In this document: positions 46,159-55,130 of the stretch, in pieces
Numbering within the stretch: position 1 is the stretch's first letter
Layout: each line of letters begins with the position of its first letter
DNA from: PALSA-911 sp963743035
GTDB lineage: Bacteria > Pseudomonadota > Alphaproteobacteria > Acetobacterales > Acetobacteraceae
Direction of reading: 5' to 3'
Assembly: GCA_963743035.1 (NCBI GenBank)
Contig: CAVUOB010000002.1
Coordinates: forward strand, 124,001 to 188,000
DNA length: 64,000 nucleotides
The notes under the pieces: generated by a model
What the model saw: the letters and a program-made list of their open reading frames with translations, nothing else
The model's database searches: none
Told to the model about the DNA's origin: nothing
Translations under genes and position numbers: made by a program

Positions 46159-47712
46159 TCAGGGCATCCGCACCATGTCGGCCCGTCGTGGCGGCGGGTC
46201 GAGCTTGCGCCATAGCACCGCCGGAATCACCCGGTTGAGCTGAAGATAGGCGGCTAGCCTGGCGATCGGGCCGGGCTGCTGGACGAAGCGCGCCACGACC
46301 GTACTGCCCGGCGGATCATCGCGAACCGGCCAGTCGGCCGGCAGCCGGCGGCGGGGGACGTGGTTGACGAAATACAGGCCGCCCGGGACCGGCAATCCGG
46401 CGGACACGCGGCGGTCCGCGCCGGCGTTCTCCAGCAGCCATTCGGCCCCGCGCAGCGTCGCCGGATCGGTGCGGATCGGCTCGTCGTGCTGGCGAGCGAA
46501 ATCCGCCAATGCCCGTTCGCCGAACATCAGCTGATGGTCCGACGCAGAAACCAGCGCCAGGCTCGCGGCGAGGAGGGGCAGCAGCACGAGGGCGGCGCGG
46601 ATGGCATGGCCGCGGTTCAGCCAGTCCGCCAGCAGCATGGCGGAAGGCACCGCCAGGGCGCACAGGGTCACGACCTGGTAGCGCGGGATCAGCCACAGGG
46701 ACAGGAACACGAAACTCAATGTCAGGAACCAGCCGGCGGCCAGCAAAAGGAACAGGCGCGCGGCCCGGCCTGCCTCGCCCGGCGGCGGCGTCCACGCGAG
46801 ATACACGCTGGCGGGGACGCCGAACCAGGGCAGCAGGCCGAGCGCCGGGCTGGCGAACAGCATCACCAGGGCCTGCACCGCCCGAGGCAGAGCGAAGATG
46901 CCGAGCGGGTCGTCCATCCCAGCCGGTGCCTTCAATCCCGGGGTATACGGGCTATCGCCAGCGAGGCCTTGAAGGGTGACGTGGATGCGCCAGAGCGGAT
47001 CGCCGCTCATGATGCCGAGGTAGAGGGCATCCAGGCCGACGATGGCGGCGAAGCCAGCGCCCATCCAGACATAGCCGCCGCGCTCGCCATAGCCGGCGAG
47101 AAACAGGATGGCATAGGGCACCAGCAAAGCGGCCGCGGTCTCGCGGGTCAGGAAACCGCAGCCCGCCAATACGCCGGCCAGAATGAAGCGGCTGCTGCGG
47201 CGCGAGGCGGTCGCGAAGGTGAAGACCCAGAACGAGGCGAGGACGAAGAAGGCTTCTGGCACGTCCGTGTAGACCATGGTGGCGCCCGACGCGAAGGCCG
47301 GTACGCTGGCGATGAGCAGCGGCGCTAGCACACCGGCCAGCGTGCCCGCCACGCGCTGCATGCAGAGGCCGGTCAGCAGCAGCATGCCGGCGCCATACAG
47401 CAGCATCGGCACGGCAAGCGCCATTTCGGAGCGGCCGAAGATCGCGAACGACGCCGCCAGCGGCAGCACGATGAAATGGCGCAGCGCCCAATGCGATTGT
47501 CCCAGGAACGGCACTTCATGCAACCAGCTATCGGCGGCGCGCGCATAGGCCAAATCGTCGGTTTCGAGGAAACCATCCCATGAGAGGGCGATCATGACGA
47601 GAACGAACAGCACGCACAGGGTGACCAGGAACGCCTGGCGCGCGGCGGATGGCTGGCCGGCTGCGGGCATGGGCCGGGAGATCGTGTCAGGCGCGACTTC
47701 GGACAGGTTCAT
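46159..47712 (-). CDS. GT-C-fold membrane glycosyltransferase (ArnT/PMT-like)
   Basis: 517 residues and about twelve transmembrane segments. The first periplasmic loop contains ETDDLAYARAADSW with the acidic pair that coordinates lipid-linked donor in the GT39/GT83 superfamily. It would use a polyprenyl-phosphate sugar as donor outside the membrane. The polar C-terminal ~120 residues lie outside. It adjoins the envelope glycan island that follows. The spacer before it (47713-47952) is AT-rich, with TATTAT at 47789-47794 on its strand as a possible -10. Confidence 0.83.
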   Translation of the reverse strand: MNLSEVAPDTISRPMPAAGQPSAARQAFLVTLCVLFVLVMIALSWDGFLETDDLAYARAADSWLHEVPFLGQSHWALRHFIVLPLAASFAIFGRSEMALAVPMLLYGAGMLLLTGLCMQRVAGTLAGVLAPLLIASVPAFASGATMVYTDVPEAFFVLASFWVFTFATASRRSSRFILAGVLAGCGFLTRETAAALLVPYAILFLAGYGERGGYVWMGAGFAAIVGLDALYLGIMSGDPLWRIHVTLQGLAGDSPYTPGLKAPAGMDDPLGIFALPRAVQALVMLFASPALGLLPWFGVPASVYLAWTPPPGEAGRAARLFLLLAAGWFLTLSFVFLSLWLIPRYQVVTLCALAVPSAMLLADWLNRGHAIRAALVLLPLLAASLALVSASDHQLMFGERALADFARQHDEPIRTDPATLRGAEWLLENAGADRRVSAGLPVPGGLYFVNHVPRRRLPADWPVRDDPPGSTVVARFVQQPGPIARLAAYLQLNRVIPAVLWRKLDPPPRRADMVRMP

Positions 47713-47952
47713 GCGATCTCCGGATGGTGGAGCAGAATTCCAGAGGGCAGCCTGTCACGACATTTGTAACCAATTTATTTCGGTACACATAATAGAAACG
47801 AAAAGACGGAGTTCTGTGACCTTTCGCGCCCCGACAAGATGGGCCTCCCTCAGGCGCAATCATCTCCGTATCGACAGATACGTGATTTCGCTCCGAAAAA
47901 TTCGATCAGTGGGAACGGGAGATTGGATACCGTCCCCGTCGGCCAGGCTGCA

Positions 47953-48654
47953 TCAGGCGGAGCCGCCAGCCGCGCGGTGCAGCACGAGATAGAGGTTCGA
48001 ACTGAACGGACCCAGGTGCAGTCCCGTCATACCGATGCGGTGCGGCACACCCGGGGGGATGAGCGAGGCGAGCCGTGAACGGGTCATCAGGATCAGGTTC
48101 TTCTCCTCCGCCCAGGAACCCTTGCCGGCGACCCGGCAGGCCAGGCGGAAAGTCGGATCGGTAAAGTGCAACAGCGGAATCGCGGTATGATGTTCGACCG
48201 GGAAAAACCGATGCGGCACCGTCAGGAACACATGCTGCGCCACGCGCAGCAATTCGCGGATGAAGTTGCGCTGGGCTTCCCGGCTGCCGGCATGCTCCAG
48301 TACGGCATTGGAGCATGAGATATCGAACGCATCGTCCGCGAAGGGCAGGGGCCGCCCGGCTTCCACCTGCACGTAACGAATGGCCGGGAAGGCCAGGCGA
48401 AAATCCTGCCCTTCGCCCAGCCCGGCGGCCGTCAGGCGATCCGGGTGGGGATACAGCCGCTCCAGCATGTTCGCGCCATCGCCCACGACGTCGGAGACTC
48501 CGACATCGAGCAGCCGCGCCTCGGGCGGCGGCGCCATCAGCTGCAGAAAATCCGCATAGATGCGGTCCCGTGCGGCGATCACCAGACGTTCCCCGACAGA
48601 GTCGGGCCCGGCCACCTCATAATATTTCTGGTCGACAACGGGGCTGTCCGACAT
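47953..48654 (-). CDS. Class I SAM-dependent methyltransferase
   Basis: About 233 residues from the ATG at 48654; ATGs at 48666 and 48708 are alternatives with no better ribosome site. Motif I RLLDVGVSDVVG with NMLERLYPHPD, post-I LPFADDAFDISCSNAVLEHAG, and VPHRFFPVEHHTAIPLLHF. This C-terminal FPVE-H-T pattern occurs in methyltransferases of glycan and natural-product clusters. It lies between the GT-C and GT2 genes, so it may methylate a surface sugar (inference). Confidence 0.87.
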   Translation of the reverse strand: MSDSPVVDQKYYEVAGPDSVGERLVIAARDRIYADFLQLMAPPPEARLLDVGVSDVVGDGANMLERLYPHPDRLTAAGLGEGQDFRLAFPAIRYVQVEAGRPLPFADDAFDISCSNAVLEHAGSREAQRNFIRELLRVAQHVFLTVPHRFFPVEHHTAIPLLHFTDPTFRLACRVAGKGSWAEEKNLILMTRSRLASLIPPGVPHRIGMTGLHLGPFSSNLYLVLHRAAGGSA

Positions 48655-48979
48655 CGATATCACCATGTCTTTCGTTGCGCGTTGGCGGCTTGTGAAAGAA
48701 GCTGACAATGGTCTTGCCGGTTCCCGAGGTCATCCGGCGGAGGGCACTCTGGACCTTGGAAGTGGGTATCCTCTATACGCGGAGTAGCAAGGGGATATGA
48801 CATCTGCGGGAATACTCCGGTGCAGACTGTCGCCGTGGGCCGGTTGCGCATCGTTGCATATTCCTGCCGAACTTAGCAATTGCCCAGAATTTGCCGTAAA
48901 CTTGTTTCTAGGTAATCGCGGAGTGTGCTGTTGTTGCCCGTGACGACCGTGCCCGAAGCCGTCCAGGAAAGCCGATCAC
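48655..48979. promoter_or_regulatory. Divergent spacer of 325 bp between methyltransferase and GT2 genes
   Basis: No open frame of interest. It is more AT-rich than its surroundings, especially 48855-48915, and must carry both promoters. Candidate -35 (TTGCCG, 48891-48896) lacks a well-placed -10, so none is assigned. Confidence 0.35.
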
Positions 48980-49963
48980 ATGGATGACACTGCTGCCCCG
49001 CCGCTCGATCGGCCTGGCCGACACCGGACCGGGCCCCAAGTCGCCGTACTCATTCCCTGCTACAATGAGGCCGTCGCTATTCCCAAGGTCGTGGCGGATT
49101 TCCGCCGTGCCCTGCCGGAGGCAACGATCTATGTCTACGACAACAATTCGCGGGACGGCACCGAGGCGGCGGCGCGGGCCAGCGGTGCCGTGGTCCGCCG
49201 CGAGACGCTGCAGGGCAAGGGCCATGTGATCCGCCGCGCCTTCGCCGACGTGGAGGCAGACATCTACGTGCTCGTGGACGGCGATGATACCTATGACGCC
49301 ACCGCCGCCCCCGCGATGGTGCGCCTGCTGACGGAGGACCGGCTGGACATGGTGGTCGGCGCGCGCGTGACCGATATCGCCGCCGCCTACCGGCCCGGCC
49401 ATCGCTTCGGCAACCGGCTGCTCACCGGCCTGGTACGCGCCGTGTTCGGCGACCGGATTTCCGACATGCTGTCCGGCTATCGCGTGTTCAGCCGGCGCTT
49501 CGTCAAGAGCTTTCCGGCCCTGGCCGGCGGTTTCGAGACGGAGACCGAGTTCACCGTCCATGCGCTGGACCTGCACATGCCGGTCGGTGAGGTGAACACC
49601 GCGTACAAGGACCGTCCCGCCGGCAGCGAATCGAAGCTGCGCACCTATTCCGACGGCCTGCGGATCCTGCGAACCATCGTGGTGCTGGTGAAGGAGGAAC
49701 GGCCTTTGGCGTTCTTCTGCTCCGGTGCCACCGTGCTGGCGCTATTGGCGCTCGCGTTGGGAGTTCCCGTCATATGGGAGTACTGGCATACGGGGTTGGT
49801 GCCGCGCCTGCCGACGGCCGTGCTGGCAACCGGACTAATGTTGTTATGTTTCCTGTCGGTCGCCTGCGGGCTGATCCTCGAATCCGTCACGCGCGGGCGC
49901 AAGGAGATCAAGCGCCTGGCCTACCTGTCGATCCGTGCCGACACGCGGGACGGCAGGGGCTAG
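48980..49963 (+). CDS. GT2 glycosyltransferase with C-terminal membrane segments
   Basis: 327 residues. GT-A catalytic domain: AVLIPCYNEAVAIPKVV, YVYDNNSRDGTE, VLVDGDDTYDA (DxD), and SGYRVFSRRFVKSF. Two transmembrane helices follow (about 235-255 and 268-290), as in dolichol/polyprenyl-phosphate mannosyl- and glucosyltransferases. It would charge a polyprenyl phosphate with a sugar at the cytosolic face. The next gene, on the opposite strand, encodes a GtrA-type flippase-like protein, and a GT-C enzyme lies nearby: together a full lipid-linked-sugar route. Confidence 0.92.
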   Translation: MDDTAAPPLDRPGRHRTGPQVAVLIPCYNEAVAIPKVVADFRRALPEATIYVYDNNSRDGTEAAARASGAVVRRETLQGKGHVIRRAFADVEADIYVLVDGDDTYDATAAPAMVRLLTEDRLDMVVGARVTDIAAAYRPGHRFGNRLLTGLVRAVFGDRISDMLSGYRVFSRRFVKSFPALAGGFETETEFTVHALDLHMPVGEVNTAYKDRPAGSESKLRTYSDGLRILRTIVVLVKEERPLAFFCSGATVLALLALALGVPVIWEYWHTGLVPRLPTAVLATGLMLLCFLSVACGLILESVTRGRKEIKRLAYLSIRADTRDGRG

Positions 49964-50439
49964 TCGTTGCCCTCGACGGGCCGGAAAACGACGTTGCGCG
50001 ACAGCATGAAATTCGACGTCATGCCCGCCAGCATACCGGCGAGGATGGCATAGACCGGCTGGCGGGCGCAGAGCGGCACGAAGGTCACCAGCAGCGCATA
50101 GGCGCCCCGGTTGAGTAGGAAGCCGCCGAGATTGGCGAGCAGGAAAAGTGCCCATTGGCGATGGATCTGCCCGCCGCCGCGGCCCTTGAAGGTCCAGTGC
50201 CGGTTGAGGAACCAGGTCACGCTCGCCGCTACGAGATAGGAGACCAGGGCCGCGCCATAGAGGCCAAGGCTGTAACGCAGCGCATAGACAATGGCGGTAT
50301 CGACGCACAATCCGACCAGGCCGACCATGCCGAACCGCGTGAACTCCTCCAGGATGCGCAGCCGCGCGGGGGTTGCGTGCGCACGCGCCCAGGCCGGCAG
50401 CAGGCCGATCGCCCAGCCGATGAGGGTCGCGATGGTCAC
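49960..50439 (-). CDS. GtrA-family membrane protein
   Basis: 159 residues with four transmembrane helices. It contains FTRFGMVGLVGLCVDTAIVY (first helix), NRHWTFKGRG, and NFMLSRNVVFRPVEGND at the end, the NFxxxRxxVF-type motif of GtrA. It is thought to translocate polyprenyl-phosphate sugars. It overlaps the GT2 gene tail to tail by 4 bp. With the GT2 and GT-C enzymes it forms the expected trio. Confidence 0.92.
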   Translation of the reverse strand: MTIATLIGWAIGLLPAWARAHATPARLRILEEFTRFGMVGLVGLCVDTAIVYALRYSLGLYGAALVSYLVAASVTWFLNRHWTFKGRGGGQIHRQWALFLLANLGGFLLNRGAYALLVTFVPLCARQPVYAILAGMLAGMTSNFMLSRNVVFRPVEGND

Positions 50440-50481
50440 AAGGTCACGTCGTTTTCGGCCCGAGGGGATGGCCCTCCCGCG

Positions 50482-51831
50482 TCAGGCATGGTGGGCGAAC
50501 TTGGGTCGTTCGAACACCGCATTGCGGACCGGCTGCGCCATCGCGGGCTTCTCGGCGTGCGCTTCCAGTTCGTCGCGCACCGTGCGTTGCAGGATCGACA
50601 CCAGGGTGAAGACGATGAACGGCAGGTCGAAGAACACCACGCTCAGCGCGGCGCCTGCGACGACCAGGGCAATCATCGTCAATCGCAAATAGCCGGCCAG
50701 GTCATAGGCCCAGCCCAGTTCGGCGTTGCCCGAGGTCAGCTTCCGCACCCGTCGGATCGACAGGAATGTCGTCATAAGGATGGCCATATAAAGGAAAAAT
50801 CCGCTGAATCCGGTATCCCCGAGCGCCTGGAAATAGATGCTGTGCGCAGCGCGGGGCCTGTCGGGCAAGCCGGTCGGGATGAAATCGAGCTTAGAGAATT
50901 TGGGCAGATACGCCGTCCAGACCTTCGGGTCCTCCATCGACGAGAAGCCTCCCCCGACGAAGGGCCGGTCCATGGCGACGAGCGCGTTCAACTTCCAGGC
51001 CCGGAACCGGCCCAGGACCGAATTGTCCTCACCCGCCGTTTCGATCGAGTCGACCCGGTTATAGACCCTGCTCGGCACGAAAGCCGCGATGGACGCGCCG
51101 ACCACCGCGACGACGAGCAGCGTGCTTACCCGGCGCTTGCTCTGCACGATCATGGCCAACGTCACCGCCATGATGCCCAGGAACGCGCCCCGCGAACCGG
51201 TTCCAATGATGGCCAGGGTGTTGGCGAGCACGCCGCCGACGACCGCCAGCCGGACGAGCGGTTCGACCGAATACCGGAACAGGTACATCAGCACCGGCAG
51301 GTTCATCAGGACGAACAGGCCGAAGCTGTTGTTGTCCCCGAAATTGGCCGGCGGGACCATCAGGTGGCCGCCGCCGGAGATCAGGTATTTCAATCCCTCC
51401 AACGCGCCCTGCACGCCCATCGTCAGGCCGACCACGAGCATGACGGAATGGATCTGGAGCCGGCCGCGCAGCACCGGGTTCATCAGCAGGCAAAGCAGTC
51501 CGATCTTCCAGATGCGGTCCGCGACGAAGTAGGTCTGATCGATTTCGGTCAGCGAAAAGGCGAAACTGAGGGCGCATTGCACGAGGAAGGCGAGCAGCAG
51601 GGCGTAATAGGCGTCCATGTAGGGCTTCTTTCGGGCCCTCTCGGCGGCAATGGCCAATATCGCGACGACGATGGCGATCTTGGCGTACGGCACAGCCGCC
51701 AGGGCGCCGAACACGAATACGTTCGGTGAGATCAACGACGCCCAGATATAGAACATCATGCCGGCATGCGCGGCCGCCAGCGCCGCTGGCAGCATCGACG
51801 CGTACAACAGCAGGAACAATGCGCCGCGCAT
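50482..51831 (-). CDS. O-antigen-ligase-like membrane protein (exosortase A-associated type)
   Basis: 449 residues, about ten transmembrane segments. The N-terminus (FYIWASLISPNVFVFGAL) and late segments (RFRAWKLNALVAMDRPFVGGG, shown in part; RAAHSIYFQALGDTGFSG) match the putative O-glycosylation ligases linked to exosortase A. The AHS-x-Y-F-Q-x-L-G loop holds a conserved His of the Wzy/WaaL fold. No exosortase or PEP-CTERM protein is seen in the window. It reads in the same direction as the GtrA gene, with a 42 bp spacer. Confidence 0.85.
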   Translation of the reverse strand: MRGALFLLLYASMLPAALAAAHAGMMFYIWASLISPNVFVFGALAAVPYAKIAIVVAILAIAAERARKKPYMDAYYALLLAFLVQCALSFAFSLTEIDQTYFVADRIWKIGLLCLLMNPVLRGRLQIHSVMLVVGLTMGVQGALEGLKYLISGGGHLMVPPANFGDNNSFGLFVLMNLPVLMYLFRYSVEPLVRLAVVGGVLANTLAIIGTGSRGAFLGIMAVTLAMIVQSKRRVSTLLVVAVVGASIAAFVPSRVYNRVDSIETAGEDNSVLGRFRAWKLNALVAMDRPFVGGGFSSMEDPKVWTAYLPKFSKLDFIPTGLPDRPRAAHSIYFQALGDTGFSGFFLYMAILMTTFLSIRRVRKLTSGNAELGWAYDLAGYLRLTMIALVVAGAALSVVFFDLPFIVFTLVSILQRTVRDELEAHAEKPAMAQPVRNAVFERPKFAHHA

Positions 51832-51843
51832 CGCCGGTCTCTG

Positions 51844-52086
51844 CTAACGGCCGTGGGGTCTGGGCACCGGCCCGGGCGTCGGGGCGGCGCCGCGCATGGC
51901 CGCGCGCGGCCTGATCTGCGTTGCTGCGGCGCGGGCCTTGGACCTTGCCATCGACGATGGCAGCACCTCATGATAGCGGAAGAAGCCCGTGGTCGGTGTG
52001 CCGGGCTTGCGGCGGAATTCCCGCACGCTCCAGTAGATGGCCACGGCTGTCACAATTATGGACAGAAAGTAGGGGACGACTTCCAT
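51844..52086 (-). CDS. Small single-pass membrane protein
   Basis: 80 residues from the ATG at 52086, set by a strong AAGGAGG at 8 bp. One N-terminal helix (VVPYFLSIIVTAVAIYW), then a basic, proline/arginine/alanine-rich cytosolic tail. It is 12 bp upstream of the ligase gene on the same strand, so it is likely co-expressed and possibly an accessory subunit. No known domain. Confidence 0.72.
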   Translation of the reverse strand: MEVVPYFLSIIVTAVAIYWSVREFRRKPGTPTTGFFRYHEVLPSSMARSKARAAATQIRPRAAMRGAAPTPGPVPRPHGR

Positions 52087-52395
52087 TTCCGTAGCCTCCT
52101 TATCGCCGATGTCGTCAAGGCCAGCCTCGCACGGCCACCGTTCGTCCAATCGAGGACACGGTGGCGACCCGTGCTGATCGGCGCATCTTATGTGGGAAAA
52201 TCCTCGCCGGGTCACCCCTGATCGTGGCCGCCGCCGATAATGCAAGGCGTGGCGCTTGGCAACTGGCTTGGCCGAAGGCGGGGACAAGCCTTCATTTATC
52301 ATCGGCTTGCCCTGGTTTTCGTTGGGTCCGCGCGTTATGAGCCATACAGCCCTGGCGCGAAGCCCAAGCCGGGGATGTAGCAAAAGGTAAGGTCC
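52087..52395. promoter_or_regulatory. Divergent spacer of 309 bp between the small membrane protein and the beta-helix gene
   Basis: No conserved open frame or clear repeat is seen. It should hold the promoters of the ligase pair and of the beta-helix protein, but no -10/-35 pair is convincing. Confidence 0.3.
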
Positions 52396-53364
52396 ATGCA
52401 GCTCTCCACTATCTGCGGACGGATATTCATCCGCCTGAAGCTGACCCGGCTGATTTTCGGATGCGTATCGCTACTGCCGGTAGTGGCCTGCGCTGCCACT
52501 ACATATACGGTTGGGCCGGATGCGCAATACAAGATGCTGTCCGATGTAGCCTCCAAGCTGCAGAGCGGCGACAAGGTCACCATCGCTCCCGGAGAATATT
52601 TCGACTGTGCCATCATCCGGGCCAGCGACGTCACCATCGAGGGGCTGGGGCCGAACGGGTCCTCGGTGCTTACCGACAAGGCATGTGCGGGCAAGGGGAT
52701 CCTGGTCATTTCCGGCGCCCGCGTCACCATCCGCAACCTGACGCTCACCCGGGCGCGGGTTCCCGACATGAACGGCGCAGGGATCCGCGACGAATCTCCT
52801 GAGCTTACGGTCGAGGGCGTCAGGTTCATCAACAACCAGAACGGCATCCTGACCGGGACGCCCTCGAAAACGGGGATCCTGATCGTGCGCGACAGCGAGT
52901 TCAGCAAGAACGGCGGCTGTTTTCCGTCCTGCACGCACGGCATCTACGCCGGCAACCTGGAGCTTCTTCGCGTCGAGCGGTCCAAATTCACCGAGCAGCG
53001 CCAGGCCCATCACATCAAGTCGCGGGCGATGCGCACCGAGGTGATCGACAACACCATCGCCGACGGCACCGAGGGTACCGCCAGCTACGAGATCGACATC
53101 CCCAATGGCGGCAACGTGCTGGTCCGCGGCAACAATATCCAGAAGGGACCGAAAGCGGAGAACCATACCGGGGCCATCGTGATCGGGGCCGAGGGCGTCA
53201 CCCAGCCGACGCGCGAGATCCTGGTCGAGAACAACGTGTTTAAGAATACCGGCGATTACGACACCTATTTCGTCGTCAACCTGACTGCGGAGGAAGCCGT
53301 CCTGCGGGGCAACAAGCTCTCCGGCCGCGTGAAGCCGCTGAAGGGGGATGGCTCGGTCCAGTAA
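52396..53364 (+). CDS. Exported right-handed beta-helix protein
   Basis: 322 residues, signal peptide ending near VVACAA. After TYTVGPDAQYKMLSDVASKLQSGD comes a ladder of parallel beta-helix coils (VTIEGLGPNGSS, VTIRNLTLTRA, LTVEGVRFINNQNGI, LLRVERSKF, VEVIDNTI-like, ILVENNVF). This fold suits polysaccharide lyases, epimerases and binding proteins. It adjoins the glycan ligase region, so it may modify or bind the exported glycan. Active-site residues cannot be assigned. Confidence 0.85.
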   Translation: MQLSTICGRIFIRLKLTRLIFGCVSLLPVVACAATTYTVGPDAQYKMLSDVASKLQSGDKVTIAPGEYFDCAIIRASDVTIEGLGPNGSSVLTDKACAGKGILVISGARVTIRNLTLTRARVPDMNGAGIRDESPELTVEGVRFINNQNGILTGTPSKTGILIVRDSEFSKNGGCFPSCTHGIYAGNLELLRVERSKFTEQRQAHHIKSRAMRTEVIDNTIADGTEGTASYEIDIPNGGNVLVRGNNIQKGPKAENHTGAIVIGAEGVTQPTREILVENNVFKNTGDYDTYFVVNLTAEEAVLRGNKLSGRVKPLKGDGSVQ

Positions 53365-53396
53365 CCCCCCTCCGGGCGGCCGAGCCGCAACTCTGC

Positions 53397-54986
53397 TCAG
53401 TCGTCTCCGGCGCGTGCGATGGCCGGGGCTGACGCCGGGGCAGGGGCCTCGGAGCTCGGTGTCTGCCGGCCGATCGCGTTCGGCCGGCGCATCAGCGTCA
53501 GCAACAGCAGCGGCGGGACGACGAAGAACGTCATGATCCGGTAGTCGTCGTTATAAGCGATGATCTGCGCCTGGCGGTTGATCACCTGGTCCAGCATCCG
53601 CGCGCCGGCGCCGGTGGCCGGGTCCAGATAATGCGCGATGTGCTGATCCTGCAGCATTCGGTTGAACGGGGTGACATAGGCGGCGATGTCCGCATGCGAG
53701 ACCTGGGTGTTGCGCGTCAGCATGAAGGACAGCACGGAAATGCCGATCGCCGCGCCCAGGTTGCGCGACAGCGCCTGCAGCGCGGTCGCGTCGCCGCGCA
53801 GGTTCACCGGCAGGGTGGCGAACGCCATCACGGTCATTGGGTTGAAGATCAGCCCCAGCGAGCAGCCCTGCAGCAGCAGCGTCACCAGCATCTGGTGCTG
53901 CGACACGTCCGGCGTCCACTGGCTCATGCTGTGGAACGTCCAGCCCAGGACCAGCAGGCCGGTGGCCATGATCTTGCGCTGGTCGAAACGCTGGCTCAAC
54001 CGGCTTGCCACCTGCATCGCCACCATGGTGCCCAGGCCGCGCGGCGCCATCGTCAGGCCGGCCGTCGCCACCGGATAGCCGGCCAGGTTCTGCAAATAGG
54101 GCGCCAGCAGCGCCGAACTCGCCTGCAGCACCGCGCCGGTGCAGAACATCATCAGCATGGCGGCGGTGAAATTGGCGTCACGAAAAATCGCCGGCGGCAG
54201 GAACGGCCGTTCCGCCGTGAACATGTGCACCACGAACAGATAAAGTCCGAGCCCGGCCAGCACCGCCTCGGCGATGATCTCGCGCGAGGTGAACCAGTCC
54301 TGGTCCTGGCCGCGGTCCAGCATCAGCTGCAGGCTGCCGACGCCCAGCGCGAGCACGCCGAAGCCGGTCCAGTCGAAGGTCAGTTCCGGGCGGATCGGCG
54401 CCTTCGGCATGAAGATCAGCAGCCCGGTGATCGCCACGATGCCGACCGGCACGTTCACGTAGAACACCCAGCGCCAGTTATAGGCATCCGTCAGGTAGCC
54501 GCCGAGCGTCGGCCCCAGGATCGGGCCCAGCATAACGCCCATGCCGAAGATCGCCATCGCCTGGGCCCGCTGCTCGAACGGGTAGATGTCCAGCATCGTC
54601 GCCTGCGACAGCGGTACCAGCGCGGCGCCGCAGACGCCCTGCATCAGCCGGAACATCACCATCTGCGGCAAGGATTGCGCCGCGCCGCACAGCATGGAGG
54701 AAATTGTGAACCCGGCCAGGCAGACGATGAACAGGTTCTTCCGCCCGTAGCGCTGCGCCATCCAGCCGACGGGCGCGGTCATGATCGCCGCGGCGATCAC
54801 GTAGGAGGTCAGCACCCAGGTGATCTCGTCGGAGGTCGTGCCCAGGCTGCCCTGCATATACGGCAGCGCCACATTGGCGATGGTGGAATCCAGCACCTGC
54901 ATCAGCGTCGCCATCATCGCGAAGGCGGTGATCAGGCCGCGATGGGCCACCTTCGGCTCGCTGCCGGCCGGCGTCGCTGCTGCCAT
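53397..54986 (-). CDS. DHA2-family MFS drug exporter (EmrB/QacA-like)
   Basis: 529 residues from the ATG at 54986 and about fourteen transmembrane segments. Motif LDSTIANVALPYMQGSL near residue 35 and GWMAQRYGRKNLF in the loop after TM2 are diagnostic. It would export toxic compounds using the proton gradient. The usual EmrA membrane-fusion partner is not adjacent, so it may act alone as an inner-membrane pump. It converges with the beta-helix gene and diverges from a DMT exporter. Confidence 0.92.
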   Translation of the reverse strand: MAAATPAGSEPKVAHRGLITAFAMMATLMQVLDSTIANVALPYMQGSLGTTSDEITWVLTSYVIAAAIMTAPVGWMAQRYGRKNLFIVCLAGFTISSMLCGAAQSLPQMVMFRLMQGVCGAALVPLSQATMLDIYPFEQRAQAMAIFGMGVMLGPILGPTLGGYLTDAYNWRWVFYVNVPVGIVAITGLLIFMPKAPIRPELTFDWTGFGVLALGVGSLQLMLDRGQDQDWFTSREIIAEAVLAGLGLYLFVVHMFTAERPFLPPAIFRDANFTAAMLMMFCTGAVLQASSALLAPYLQNLAGYPVATAGLTMAPRGLGTMVAMQVASRLSQRFDQRKIMATGLLVLGWTFHSMSQWTPDVSQHQMLVTLLLQGCSLGLIFNPMTVMAFATLPVNLRGDATALQALSRNLGAAIGISVLSFMLTRNTQVSHADIAAYVTPFNRMLQDQHIAHYLDPATGAGARMLDQVINRQAQIIAYNDDYRIMTFFVVPPLLLLTLMRRPNAIGRQTPSSEAPAPASAPAIARAGDD

Positions 54987-55130
54987 TGCGCGCTCGTTTC
55001 CCCCTGCTTGCGCACAATCTTGCGGCCTCTGCCAAGTTTGCACCAGAGCCATGCCGGGCGGTCCTGCGACAGCGCCGCCGGCGCGCGGTATGGTCCGATC
55101 CGCTCCCCCTCCCGCATCGCCAAGGTTTGC

